Assembly (NCBI RefSeq): GCF_003576645.1
Contig: NC_044916.1
Location: 36,492,374-36,556,373 of the forward strand
Length of the DNA: 64,000 nt
Source: Ipomoea triloba
Taxonomy: Eukaryota; Streptophyta; Magnoliopsida; Solanales; Convolvulaceae
Direction of reading: 5' to 3'
In this document: piece after piece, positions 1-14,539 of the stretch
Layout: every line of letters starts with the position of its first letter
Numbering within the stretch: the stretch's first letter is position 1
Made by a program: the position numbers and the translations under genes
The notes under the pieces: generated by a model
Database searches by the model: none
Seen by the model: only the letters and a program-made list of their open reading frames with translations
What the model was told of the DNA's origin: nothing

Positions 1-277
1 ATCAACAAACTCAAAACATATCCTCCTAATCACCAGAACTTCTGATCAACTACAAAGCTTCAGTCTAAGGCATCTGATGTCTAAGTGTAACTTTTAATCG
101 ATATTATTCAAACAAGAAGCTAGATGCAACCAATTAAATTAATCAGAAGCGTACATTAGAATATAATTGGCTTTCTGATAATCATTACAAATTAAGTTTT
201 AGAATGTAGACTGTATGCATACATAGTTCCATGAAAGAATCAACACAGCATCGCTAGGGCTAAGCTGGTAGTCTTAC

Positions 278-355
278 CTCAGTGCCCTGTGGATGAAAGC
301 TCAGGAATTCACGAAAAGCAGTATCATTGGGCGTGCATACAACGCACGAGAGCAT
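278..355 (-). CDS. Possible first coding exon of an unidentified gene (partial, runs off left edge)
   Basis: On the minus strand an ATG at 355-353 opens 26 codons (starting MLSCVVCTPND and ending HPQGTE) that finish exactly at a good splice donor, GAG|GTAAGAC, at 277. An in-frame TAG lies just upstream of the ATG, so the start is plausible. The rest of the gene would lie in bases 1-277 as intron and beyond the window. The sequence 5' of it on the minus strand (about 360-540) is GC-richer than its surroundings, as a leader or promoter might be. I do not recognise the protein. A chance open frame is the main alternative. Confidence 0.35.
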
Positions 356-1523
356 GTCCTAGGAACATATTCGCAATGCATAATTGCACTTTTGCGCTGC
401 CGGAGAGCGCTAAAAAGTTAACGGAAAACGGTGGAGGCTACCGGAATGGAACACCGCCTTCAGGTCGACCAGAAGAATTGAAGATGAACGGTTGAACACT
501 TGAACTCAAGCGCATATTGAAGACGGTGTCGTTTCCTTGGAGGGGCTCTCCCGCCTAAATTTCTTATTTTCTTTGAGGTGCCCCGTATTTGTTAAAATTA
601 CAGTGATCACCCCTCAAGTCTCCTCTGGTTCCAATTAGGGACGACGTTTCACATTTGTATTTGAATTTGACATTTTTGGCAAAGGACTTGATTTCTTGCT
701 CCAATAATGGGGGATGGAAAAGATTTTTAGGAAACAATAATGGGGCCGGAAATTTTATTATTCATTGAGGATGGGGAATATCAATCTTATCTTATTCTTG
801 AAAATATGTGTGTTTAAAATAGTAAATATTCATACATTATATATAATACACATTAGGACATGAAAAAAGTATTTTTCCATGAACTTTGAGGCATCAGGAA
901 CAAAGAATAAAATGTCACATTAAACATGTCATTGGATTAATGATAAGTGACTCAAAAGTCAAAAGTTGATATTTGCTATAGTATGTGATCCATGTTGAAA
1001 TTAATTTTTTTTTTTAAAGAGTACAAATTTTCAAATCTCACATGGTGGGAGTAAGGAAAGGGTGAATGGGCTAAGAACACCTAAATAAGGGTTGATTATT
1101 TTTATGAGTATAGGTACTGATAAAAAATTAGTAAATTTAGACCATCTAGAGGGTATAGAAAGTTACAATCTGCTAGCTAGTCTAGTGGTAAGAAGATAAC
1201 TATTATGAAGTTAAAATGCACATAATAACAAACATTTTTTAGTTGGAAGTACATAATATTATTAACGATAGAAACATAATTTAGATTAGTAGACCCTGAC
1301 CAATGATATAATTTGGCCACAATGTTAGTTTGGATTTCAAATATTATATTTGAACTAAAAATAAATTATATAAAATCTAACTCGTATGGAACCATTCATT
1401 AAAATTGGAGCAATTAATAAAGAAAACACAAATGATTGAGCAACCAAATGAATTGAAATACATGTGCTAACACGGATGCACCTGCAAAAAGCTAAGAGCT
1501 TTAAAAAATCTCCAAACAATTAT
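356..1523. other. Intergenic, no gene seen
   Basis: AT-rich sequence with stop codons in all frames. The first 200 bases may be the leader or promoter of the minus-strand exon at 278-355. Nothing else is recognisable. Confidence 0.6.
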
Positions 1524-1983
1524 GGGGGTGTTTGGCAAACGGCTGATAGCTTATAGCTGATAGCTGGTTAGTTTAGCTAGTAGTTGATGGCTGATTGCGT
1601 TAACTGGTTTGACCAGTTGGTTGTATTAGCTGGTTATAAAAAAATTGTTTGGTAAATTAGCTGTTTACTAGTAGTTAATTGAATGTAAAATGACATTTAA
1701 AGGTATGAATGTATTGTATTATTTCAACCTTTAAATAAAATAACAAATACACCACCCATTTAAAAGTAAATCTCATTGATTTCAAAGGATAAAATAGTCA
1801 ATATACCCATTGATCCCAACCAACTGATACAAAAAGCTACATTCATTAGCTTTTCAATTTTCAGCTTATTGGCTCAATAAGTCATTTACCAAACACTTCA
1901 AAATAGCTTATTGGTTGGTCAAACAGCTAAACTTAATCAAATAAGCTAAAATTTGGCTTATAAGCCAATAACCAAACACCCCC
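1524..1983. mobile_element. MITE-like element with GGGGGTGTTTGG terminal inverted repeats
   Basis: The left end reads gggggtgtttgg and the right end ccaaacaccccc, a perfect 12-bp inverted repeat about 460 bp apart. The interior is low-complexity sequence rich in AGCTGATAGCTGG-type words, and its right half partly mirrors the left half. There is no coding capacity. Termini of this kind are common on non-autonomous hAT or PIF/Harbinger elements in plants. I could not find a clear target-site duplication, so the superfamily is not assigned. Confidence 0.7.
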
Positions 1984-3087
1984 TTTGTATCTTTTGTGGC
2001 GGGAAACTAAAGTGCACGAAAATGGTCATTATTAACCATCGCAATGAACATTTTTCGATATTGTCTCTAGTCATGAAATTGAAGTAAGCTTTTGGGTTCA
2101 CTAACATGACAAAAGGAATTGAATATGGATCTCAGAGTAATAGTGGAAAGTGGAAAAGATAAAGTCAAAGAATGCGACGTGCATTTGGATTTTAAAAATC
2201 ACGAAGTAAATTATAAAGATCACAAGTGGATGGATAGATCATCATTCTCGTATAAAAAATCATGAGTTAATTATTGGCCAAGCTCATTACACATATAGTA
2301 TTTCTAGTGCAGTTTACATATCTTGTGTTGTTTGCAGGTTATTATATAGAAGTGGTGTTTATTCAATACACCCCTTTACGTATATGCATTTAAAAGGATG
2401 TAGAAGTGGGATATTGGGATGTAGAGCAACACAACAAAACGTTGCTTAAAAAGGGAGCTAAAAAGGAGCATAAAGGCATGATGAAACCTAACCAAACCAG
2501 CAAAAGCTAGCAGCAAAGGAGGAGGAATAAAATGAAAGTAAAATTAAAGGAAAGGGGAAAAAAGTAAAGTTTGTTAATGGAATTGAAAAGGTTGTTTCAG
2601 TGGCATCAATTCATGTACTCCCTAATTGTGTTTGGACGACTGTCATCCATTTACACCCCTCCTAACAAATCCCTTTCCTTGCTCCCTTTGCACCCACTTT
2701 CTCTCCCATGACATGACCCTTTTCTCTCTTAATCTTGTCCTTTAAATAATCTAAAACCTTTGCTTATAGTGTTAAGATCTAAATGCCGCATGATAAAAGT
2801 CTTGACTTTATACCTATATGTCCACATTATATATATATTTTGTATCTTAGCTTATTGTGTTATTTGGTTTGTTCACTAAAGGGATCACTAGTAATCATCC
2901 TTTATCATTTTTAAATTTCTTGCTAGCAAAACTGTAACTAAGGTGTAGAAACGAAAGGTTATTGCAAAAAGTTGGTGAAGACGAATTCTCATCTTACTTG
3001 AAATATAATATTCAATTGTATGAATTACGATTTTTGGAATAAATCCAATGCCACATGTCCATATCCGTCGCTCATTATATTGTGCAC
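1984..3087. other. Intergenic, no gene seen
   Basis: AT-rich, without conserved coding sequence. A short minus-strand open frame at 2888-3139 overlaps a transposon edge and is not a gene. Confidence 0.6.
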
Positions 3088-3461
3088 CACTGTTGCAAAA
3101 ATCTCCGCCTAGGCGATAGGCGCTCCTATACCGAGACAAATTGCTCCCTAGGCGTCCGCCTAGCTGGCTGCCCGCCTAGGAGGCCGCCTAGCGCCTAACT
3201 CGGTCGACTGGGTCGAGTTGGCGGCCGAATTTGGCCGAGTTAACTCGTCCAACTCGACAGAGTTAGTCGAGTTAATTCGAGCGAATCGGCCTTGTTAATT
3301 TTATTATGATATTTATATATATTTAAATTTATTTATTTATATAAGTAAGAGAAGTAAGAGATATATATGTAATATATATAATATAATATATAACTACACC
3401 TACACACATGAATTGATTTTTTGTTTTTATAGGTCACCGCCTAGCGCCTACTGCAACCATG
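3088..3461. mobile_element. hAT-type MITE with CGCCTAGGCG-rich ends and 8-bp target-site duplication
   Basis: The element begins CACTGTTGCA and ends TGCAACCATG, inverted repeats of the CA...TG form. It is flanked by TTGTGCAC (3080-3087) and TTGTGCAT (3462-3469), an 8-bp target duplication with one mismatch, which fits the hAT superfamily. The left 200 bp is GC-rich and full of CGCCTAGGCG and GCCTAGCGCC words. The right part is very AT-rich, and the CGCCTAGCGCC motif returns just inside the right end. No transposase is present, so it is non-autonomous. Confidence 0.8.
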
Positions 3462-3609
3462 TTGTGCATCAAGTGCGGGTGCGGGCTGATGATCCATTCA
3501 TGGGCTATTTGTTTTGTGTGTTGAAAGAAATCGTGGTGACTATCTAAAGGTGTGTACAGAGTAAACACTGTCTTATAACTAGAATTGAAAAAAAAAAAAA
3601 AAAAAAAAA
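3462..3609. other. Intergenic up to the gap, ending in oligo(A)
   Basis: Unique-looking sequence that ends in 22 A residues directly against the N run. Confidence 0.6.
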
Positions 3610-4510
3610 NNNNNNNNNNNNNNNNNNNNNNNNNNNNNNNNNNNNNNNNNNNNNNNNNNNNNNNNNNNNNNNNNNNNNNNNNNNNNNNNNNNNNNNNNNN
3701 NNNNNNNNNNNNNNNNNNNNNNNNNNNNNNNNNNNNNNNNNNNNNNNNNNNNNNNNNNNNNNNNNNNNNNNNNNNNNNNNNNNNNNNNNNNNNNNNNNNN
3801 NNNNNNNNNNNNNNNNNNNNNNNNNNNNNNNNNNNNNNNNNNNNNNNNNNNNNNNNNNNNNNNNNNNNNNNNNNNNNNNNNNNNNNNNNNNNNNNNNNNN
3901 NNNNNNNNNNNNNNNNNNNNNNNNNNNNNNNNNNNNNNNNNNNNNNNNNNNNNNNNNNNNNNNNNNNNNNNNNNNNNNNNNNNNNNNNNNNNNNNNNNNN
4001 NNNNNNNNNNNNNNNNNNNNNNNNNNNNNNNNNNNNNNNNNNNNNNNNNNNNNNNNNNNNNNNNNNNNNNNNNNNNNNNNNNNNNNNNNNNNNNNNNNNN
4101 NNNNNNNNNNNNNNNNNNNNNNNNNNNNNNNNNNNNNNNNNNNNNNNNNNNNNNNNNNNNNNNNNNNNNNNNNNNNNNNNNNNNNNNNNNNNNNNNNNNN
4201 NNNNNNNNNNNNNNNNNNNNNNNNNNNNNNNNNNNNNNNNNNNNNNNNNNNNNNNNNNNNNNNNNNNNNNNNNNNNNNNNNNNNNNNNNNNNNNNNNNNN
4301 NNNNNNNNNNNNNNNNNNNNNNNNNNNNNNNNNNNNNNNNNNNNNNNNNNNNNNNNNNNNNNNNNNNNNNNNNNNNNNNNNNNNNNNNNNNNNNNNNNNN
4401 NNNNNNNNNNNNNNNNNNNNNNNNNNNNNNNNNNNNNNNNNNNNNNNNNNNNNNNNNNNNNNNNNNNNNNNNNNNNNNNNNNNNNNNNNNNNNNNNNNNN
4501 NNNNNNNNNN
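3610..4510. other. Assembly gap (901 N)
   Basis: A run of 901 N with oligo(A) on both sides (22 A before it, 26 A after it). The assembly evidently stopped in a homopolymer. Long open frames spanning this interval are artefacts. Confidence 0.99.
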
Positions 4511-4670
4511 AAAAAAAAAAAAAAAAAAAAAAAAAAGAAAGAAAGAAAGAAGAAGATCATAAACTAGGCTAGGAGGGTGTGCACAGGCTATATATTAGTT
4601 TTATTATTTGTGATGTTTGATCATGCTGTCAAGTTTGTTCATATTAGATCAGAGGTTTTGATTATGTACA

Positions 4671-4674
<4 letters not shown>

Positions 4675-4720
<46 letters not shown>
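4675..4720. repeat. (AT)n microsatellite
   Basis: About 23 AT units without interruption. Confidence 0.95.
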
Positions 4721-4722
<2 letters not shown>

Positions 4723-7707
4723 TCAATACTAATAATAAAAGTGATACAATTATTGTCTAAGTGAAGTGGGTGAGTGCATGGCACTTACGTACGTGTGAGA
4801 TGGAATCACAGCTTCATTCATAGGTAGAGAGCATCTAAGCTAATTAATAATGATTGAAGGTTCCGATAGTTGAGGGTGATGATGATCATATATGTCCTCT
4901 CTGTATAAACTACCAGAAGGAGTGGAATAAATGTCGGACGACGATGACTTGTAGCATATCAGACTTACTGGGCGACTGAGGTTATGGATGGGCGGGAAAT
5001 GGCCGGGATTTAGGTTTTAGAACACGGCGGCGATGGAGAGACACGTGGAAAAATGATGGCGTCGTCCTCGATCCCGGCCATCATGACGGATGGATTTCCA
5101 CCGTTTCATCCACTGCACTGGCCTGGGTGGGATCCACCGAGATCACCTCATCATGCCGCCCGGCCCTTCCCATCCATCCTATACTTCCACAAACCTTTTC
5201 ATTTGACCGACAATTCCCCGTCTAATCCACGCCTTTCCACTAACTTAACCCTATGCTACCAACCTTAATTAATCTTCGTCTTTCCAATTCAAGTGGCCTT
5301 GGGTGTGTATAAATAAATATTGTTTTGTGACTTTAGTTGATAAAATATTATAAATAACACAATTTAATTAAGTTGTTTATAGTGACTGAGCAACCAACAA
5401 CATTTGCAAATTTTTTGAGTATTAACCTAAGTACATGCTTTGTAAAATAGCTACCCCATTGGGTTGTAAAGAGAGCTAACTCACTTGTTACTCGAACTAC
5501 TCCATTGGGTTGCCATTTTTTTATCTAATTAAAATTTAAAATATAATTTGAGAATAAACATTCCCGTTTTATATAGTGGATTTGGATTCAAATATCATAT
5601 TCGAGTCGCTATAGACAGCCCTACGAAATGCACGTACGGAATCATGTGCACCGTATCTAGTGATTGGATCAGATTAAACCAAACGACATAGATTTCTCTA
5701 TGCAATATTTGTCTCTCACCATCGTCAGATCATATACCATATATACATATACTGTAGTGTGTGTCCCACTTGCTACAAGACTGATTAATTTAGAGGGAGT
5801 AACCTTGTTATTAATTTTTGGGCGGTATATATAATATATAAATATAAATGTATAATAAAACTATTAATTTATATTTTAGTTAAAATGAAGCACATGTTTC
5901 AATTTAGTATCAAAATAAACTCCATGTCAAAGGTCACAAGTCTAGATATATAAACTGATAAAAATCTACATATCTAATTTACTTATATATATGTGTGTGT
6001 GTGAGGGAGAGAGATGGAAATAATATACTCCGTATACAACTTTCATAACTTTTTTTTGGGTGTGAGTTGCTTTAATAATTTATGTAACAAATACATCTTA
6101 ATTAAGTTGAAATATGGGATAGTTGATAAGACATTGTGGTCAATTATAATGCGGTGTTTGATATTACCTCCAAAATCGTTTTTGATATTGCTTCGATCAT
6201 CTGGCATTCTGGCCTGGTGTTGTAAAGACAAAACAACTTTTGAACTGTCATCCTTAACAATCCAAATATGACGAAAAATTACCTTAACAAATCCCCAAAT
6301 TAAAATACTAATCCGATTTTATCCATTATCCATTATTCGAGAAGTCTTTGTCTATAATGACCACTCTATATTATACATTTTTAATTTCAGACATTTTTCC
6401 AATTCTCGATCTCATAATCTCATGCAACAGTGATACAACAAAAAAATCAAAATTAATATAAGTATGTGTTCTTAGGATGTGTGTGTGTAAAGCAACTGCA
6501 TGCATATATGCTTGCCATATAATATGTTACAGATAAATGATTTTGCGTTGCATATATGTGTAGCCATCATTCAGGTTGGTGCTATGTTATTGTCGGACCC
6601 GATAGCTGATAATCAATTAATTTAATTACAACCAATGCCAGTTATACATATAAATGCCAAAATGTGCTTTTTGACTATAAAACTTGAAAACATTAGGTTT
6701 TCGGTGATGTTAGCATGTGATTCAATGATGCAAATATGTTGCATCCAAACATGGGGTAAAGTGAGCTGGTAATGTCGTAGTATTTTGAAAATCGGAGTAA
6801 ACAGGTTAAAGATAAAGAGAATCGAATCTTATAATTTTAGTAACATCCCGCTTATTAATTAAATCAGCTTATTAAGCTGTATTTGTCAAAAATGACGTTA
6901 AACGTACAAATAAAAAGAATCATTTTGCAGGCTAAGGTCATGAGACAGAATTTAGTGAAATCATATATTCAAATAAAGAAAGCAAAAGGGCCAAGACTCC
7001 ACGAGCCACCGAAAAGCAAAGAGACCTGGCCTGGCCCTGAGCACTTGAGCAGATTATCATCATCACCAAAGGGAGGAAAAGAAAAAAATTTGAAATCAAT
7101 TCAAACACTATTACTTGTAGTTGTACTCCAGATATATAGATGCATGATTGGATGCGGCATAGCCCACATTCATTCAGTCATTCACCCACACGCTCTTCTA
7201 CGTTCATACAATTATACTCCCCCTTTTCCCCAGCTAGCTAGCTACACCATCTTTATCATATCAGATCAGCAGGATCACTTTTTCCCCACTTTCTAACAAT
7301 GGAAATCATAAGTCAACCTCTCCTCATCATTTGGTCTTGGTTCTTAGCTACTCACCCACTCATTTCCCACTAAACAAATTCCATTTACAAATCAACAGGA
7401 ATTGCACTTCCAAAACCCATTTCTTATACCAATAATACTACGTGCATTCTCACTTTTTACTCTCAGCCAACCAACGACATGATATATTCTGATTGATTTA
7501 TAAAAAAAAAGCTAAGTATAATAAGTCACACTTTTTATTCATTTTTTTGTCCTCTTCCAATAAAATCAAGACATTATATTATATTAGGAGAGTTTTACCC
7601 CTTAGAGCGGGCTATCATTTTCGTGCTTATATTGAGTTGAAGTTCCATGGCCTACGTGATAATTAAGTACGGTGTATAGTACGAGCTGAGCAGTATCTTT
7701 TCTCTGG
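4721..7707. other. Intergenic region upstream of WOX4
   Basis: No gene is recognisable. A GC-richer patch at about 4,980-5,240 holds an open frame of 71 codons and a CACGTG core at 5042-5047, but no known domain. The rest is AT-rich. The part nearest WOX4 (about 6,950-7,700) probably includes its promoter, but I can mark only the TATA box with any confidence. Confidence 0.55.
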
Positions 7708-7714
7708 TATAAAA
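7708..7714 (+). promoter_or_regulatory. TATA box of WOX4
   Basis: TATAAAA lies about 100 bp upstream of the WOX4 start codon, which would give a leader of roughly 70 nt. Confidence 0.6.
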
Positions 7715-7809
7715 CCAGTGGTGTTGTGGTGAAAGATGATTAACCAACCCCTCATCATAACTTTCATAAGCACAAGAAGAAGTGAATTGAAGCTATCTAG
7801 CTAGCTAAC

Positions 7810-9034
7810 ATGAAGGTCCATCAGTTTGGACGTAGTGGATTGATGTTTGATCACGATAATAATGCAGCCCCATCGCTCTCCCTTGGCTGCAAGCGTTTGC
7901 GCCCACTTGCTCCCAAGCTCGCCGCAGACGGCGGCGCAATCACCATCTCGCCGCCGGTTTTCGATCTCAAGAGCTTCATTAGACCCGAAAGTAGTAGCCC
8001 TACGAAGCTGGGATCACCTGAAACTAAGAAAGACTCTCCTCAGGTCCGTTTACTCAATCCCTTTTAATTTGTATGTGCAATGTAATATGCAACAGTACGT
8101 AATATAATATAAACCTTTGTTTTTTTTTTAATGAACTCAGGCGGCGGCGGTGGAGACGCATCCCGGCGGAACGAGGTGGAATCCGACGCAGGAACAGATA
8201 GGGATTCTGGAAATGCTGTACAGAGGGGGAATGAGAACTCCGAACGCCCAACAAATCGAGCAAATCACGGCGCAGCTTGGCAAGTACGGGAAGATAGAAG
8301 GCAAGAACGTGTTCTACTGGTTTCAAAATCACAAAGCGCGCGAGAGGCAGAAGCAGAAAAGGAACAGTGCTCTCCTCGCCGCCGGCCTCAACCACAGCCC
8401 CACAACACCGCCTCCCACACTTCCCTTCGACCCCATTGTGGTATACTCCTATGCATCCCACTATCAATTTAAACTTAAATATGCATGCAAGCTGTCCCAC
8501 GAAATAGAGGTGGAGATTAGTCACTATGTGAAGGTGGAAACCCTGGATTATAGCCAAAAAAAAACTTATTAATTTAGACTTTTAATTCAGGCATGCATAG
8601 TGATTCATAAATATGGCATGTTGCCGTCAACACTAAGTGTGCACTGAATAAATCCTCAGCAAAAGACTATACGGAGGTCCATCAGCCACTACTGAGGGTG
8701 ATAAACCCTCCTTATGTCCCTAGTTGTTAAAAGACAACACAAAAATAAATCAGTTTAAATTGTTCATAATTGATCGATATAAACTAAAAAAACAAATGAA
8801 CTGTTTCTATTAAAAGTATGTCAAACTTGTAATTTTGTGATTACTAATAAATTAACCCGGTATTTATTGCAGGTAGTAGTTGGAAGGGAGGAAGAAAGTC
8901 CAAAGAAGAGAAGATGTAGATCATGGGCGTATGAGTTCTTGGAAATGGAGGAGAAGAGATCGTCTTGCTGTCGGAGAGAAGAGGGGGATAGGACCCTAGA
9001 ACTGTTCCCATTGCACCCAGAGCTAGGGAGATGA
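7810..9034 (+). CDS. WOX4: WUSCHEL-related homeobox 4 transcription factor
   Basis: Three exons: 7810-8043, 8141-8440 and 8873-9034, giving 231 residues. All introns are GT-AG and phase 0. The N-terminus (MKVHQF, then [13 protein letters not shown] and FDLKSFI) is the WOX4 signature and distinguishes it from WUS, WOX2 and WOX5. The WOX-type homeodomain spans about residues 89-153. Its recognition helix contains [14 protein letters not shown] (134-147). The WUS box TLELFPLHP is at 219-227, just before the end. WOX4 is a nuclear transcription factor that maintains vascular procambium and cambium downstream of the TDIF-PXY peptide signal (known for the family). Exon 2 opens with three GCG codons that add alanines before the homeodomain. 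Intron 2 carries a dispersed repeat (see 8620-8800). Confidence 0.95.
8620..8800. repeat. Dispersed repeat within WOX4 intron 2
   Basis: The 3' portion, around 8744-8793 (ataaatcagttt ... cataattg ... aaactaaaaa), recurs downstream of the PABP gene at about 15,742-15,797 with roughly 80% similarity. It ends in an A-rich tail, which suggests a short retroposed element. Its 5' limit and family are not determined. Confidence 0.45.
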
Positions 9035-9317
9035 AAGGATTCATGGAGGGGCCACCGCACCCATAATAATAATAATTGTTCTAATATATAATAACTAATA
9101 GTGATAATTCTCTACTTAAATTAGGTTAATTATTACTAGCCCACCCATAATTCTTGGTTATTAATTAAGTCGAGAGATCTGGATTTGCTTTAAGGTCATT
9201 GGAAATGACCGCCGTGCTTCTTTTCTCTTTCATTTGTACGTACGTTTCCATCGTTTCAGGAAACACCACCACCAACAAGAAGTAATTAAGGTGTATCATT
9301 GGACGCAACCTTACCTA
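9035..9317. other. WOX4 3' flank
   Basis: Presumed 3' untranslated region and flank. No other feature is seen. Confidence 0.5.
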
Positions 9318-9452
9318 CGTGTTTTTTTTTTTTTTTTTTTTATACTACTAACTCTATTACAATGCAGTATCTGTTCATAACTACTTTCTCAACCTATACC
9401 TCCCGTATAAAGGAAAATATTTGATGTCACTAGACCACAAGGTCCTTGACAA
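9318..9452 (-). mobile_element. tRNA-derived SINE, family A, copy 1 (complete, with target-site duplication)
   Basis: Read on the minus strand it starts TTGTCAAGGACCTTGTGG, carries an A-box-like TGGTCTAGTGAC, and ends GTAATAGAGTTAGTAGTAT followed by a long oligo(A) tail (the T run at 9322-9340). It is flanked by a perfect 12-bp duplication, CAACCTTACCTA, at 9306-9317 and 9453-9464, which is the expected result of target-primed insertion. The second member of the family is at 28224-28346 on the plus strand. Confidence 0.8.
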
Positions 9453-9464
9453 CAACCTTACCTA

Positions 9465-10393
9465 GGTTAATCACTCTAATTCTGGTTTCATTACTCTAAA
9501 CCATCCTAAATTGTTCCTAATTAACATTAACCCCTTGCTTAATCGTTGTGTTGTTTTCCTTCCTTCTTTAATTTATGAAAAAGTTCAAAACTTATATTCA
9601 AAGTTACTATATAACCATACCCTATCTTAAACTAACTCATATATACACGATCAGTTTAAGCTAAGAAAATCAAACAACTCTTATCATTGATTGTCTCAAC
9701 AAACAACTCTCACTGAGAGTAAGGATTTATAATCATGTGAGTATTAAATCAATTATTTTATCAATTTAGCTAGAGTTTGTCCTTATTAATTATCTTTAGC
9801 AGACAACATTAAAGATTAATTTAGATTTATGAGAATGCTCAATATCGACCTTGTGAACCTACTAACCTAGTTGGAAATGCATATCTAGATTATATTGTTC
9901 ATAGCTGATAAGTTCAAATCAGTAAAGCCAATAAATAATTCATAATGAAAATTGAATTTGAAACTTCAGTTATCAAACAAATTGTTTGGTCAACTTGACT
10001 AAGGTTGATCTCAAAATTATTATTATTATTATTACTTTTTGATACATTATGTATCTCCAGGTTCCACCTCTATTCGTAGAAATAATTTTTATATCCTCTA
10101 ATCAATTAAGATGTTATAATAAGGCAATGGAATATGGATTTATGTTTTTTGACAACTTTCTGTAATCCAATGGGCTAAAAAGGTAAATAAGCCTTATTTT
10201 ATTTCTCAAATCTCAGGCCCAAATAGAAAAAGCATACTACGGAGAGAAAGGATTTTATCATACCCGTACACGCGTCTAAGTTCTAAAAAACGAAGTTTAA
10301 CGGGTCAAAAGGTCTTGATCTTACGATCAAACGGCGGAGGTGTCATCTCCGTTGCTAACTAGGGTTTCTAGAGTAGCCACCGTACCGGGTCAG
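9465..10393. other. Intergenic between WOX4 and PABP
   Basis: AT-rich and without a gene. Around 10,031-10,075 a stretch reading ttttgatacattatgtatct matches the 3' end of the SINE at 42,207-42,390 and is probably a truncated relative. The last 150 bp before the TATA box should hold the PABP proximal promoter. Confidence 0.5.
10031..10075 (-). mobile_element. Probable truncated 3' end of a family B SINE
   Basis: On the minus strand it ends GATACATAATGTATCAAAAAG, nearly the same as the 3' terminus of the SINE at 42,207-42,390 (GATACCTAATGTATC plus A tail). No tRNA-like 5' half was found. A short ATT trinucleotide run follows the tail. Confidence 0.4.
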
Positions 10394-10400
10394 TATATAA
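10394..10400 (+). promoter_or_regulatory. TATA box of the PABP gene
   Basis: TATATAA lies 324 bp upstream of the PABP start codon. It would give a pyrimidine-rich leader of about 290 nt. Confidence 0.55.
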
Positions 10401-10453
10401 ACCTCACAGTGTCCACCTCGCCGGTTTGCGGTGCAGTTTTCCCTGCCCTCCCC

Positions 10454-10676
10454 AAAAAAACTTCATTTCCAGCTCTCTTTCTATCGGATCTCCGACGATT
10501 TCTATCCCCGTTTTACCCTTCCCTCTCCTCTCTTATTACATCTAAAAAAACCCAAAAAATCTCCGACTTCGCCTGCGCTCGCTTCCGGCTGCCATAACCG
10601 TCGCGTTGGTGGTAGCTTGCATTCTCTGTTACCAATAAAAATATCAGAGGAGAGGGAAATAAAAAGGAAAAAAAAT
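10454..10676 (+). promoter_or_regulatory. Oligo(A) tracts in the PABP 5' untranslated region
   Basis: Several A tracts lie in the presumed leader: A7 at 10454-10460, A7 at 10544-10550, A6 at 10554-10559, and an A-rich block at about 10,657-10,676. In animals PABPC1 represses its own translation by binding an A-rich tract in its leader. The same kind of control is possible here but is only inferred. Confidence 0.4.
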
Positions 10677-10705
10677 TAGAACTGAATTTGTTTGTTAGTG
10701 TTTGA

Positions 10706-14539
<3,834 letters not shown>

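Noticed and set aside
3544..4562. Long open frames on both strands across the gap
   Set aside because: They consist of N and oligo(A)/oligo(T) translated as X, K or F. Not coding.
5053..5268. 71-codon ORF in a GC-richer patch upstream of WOX4
   Set aside because: No known domain, no supporting splice structure, and a Pro/His/Ser-rich composition expected by chance.
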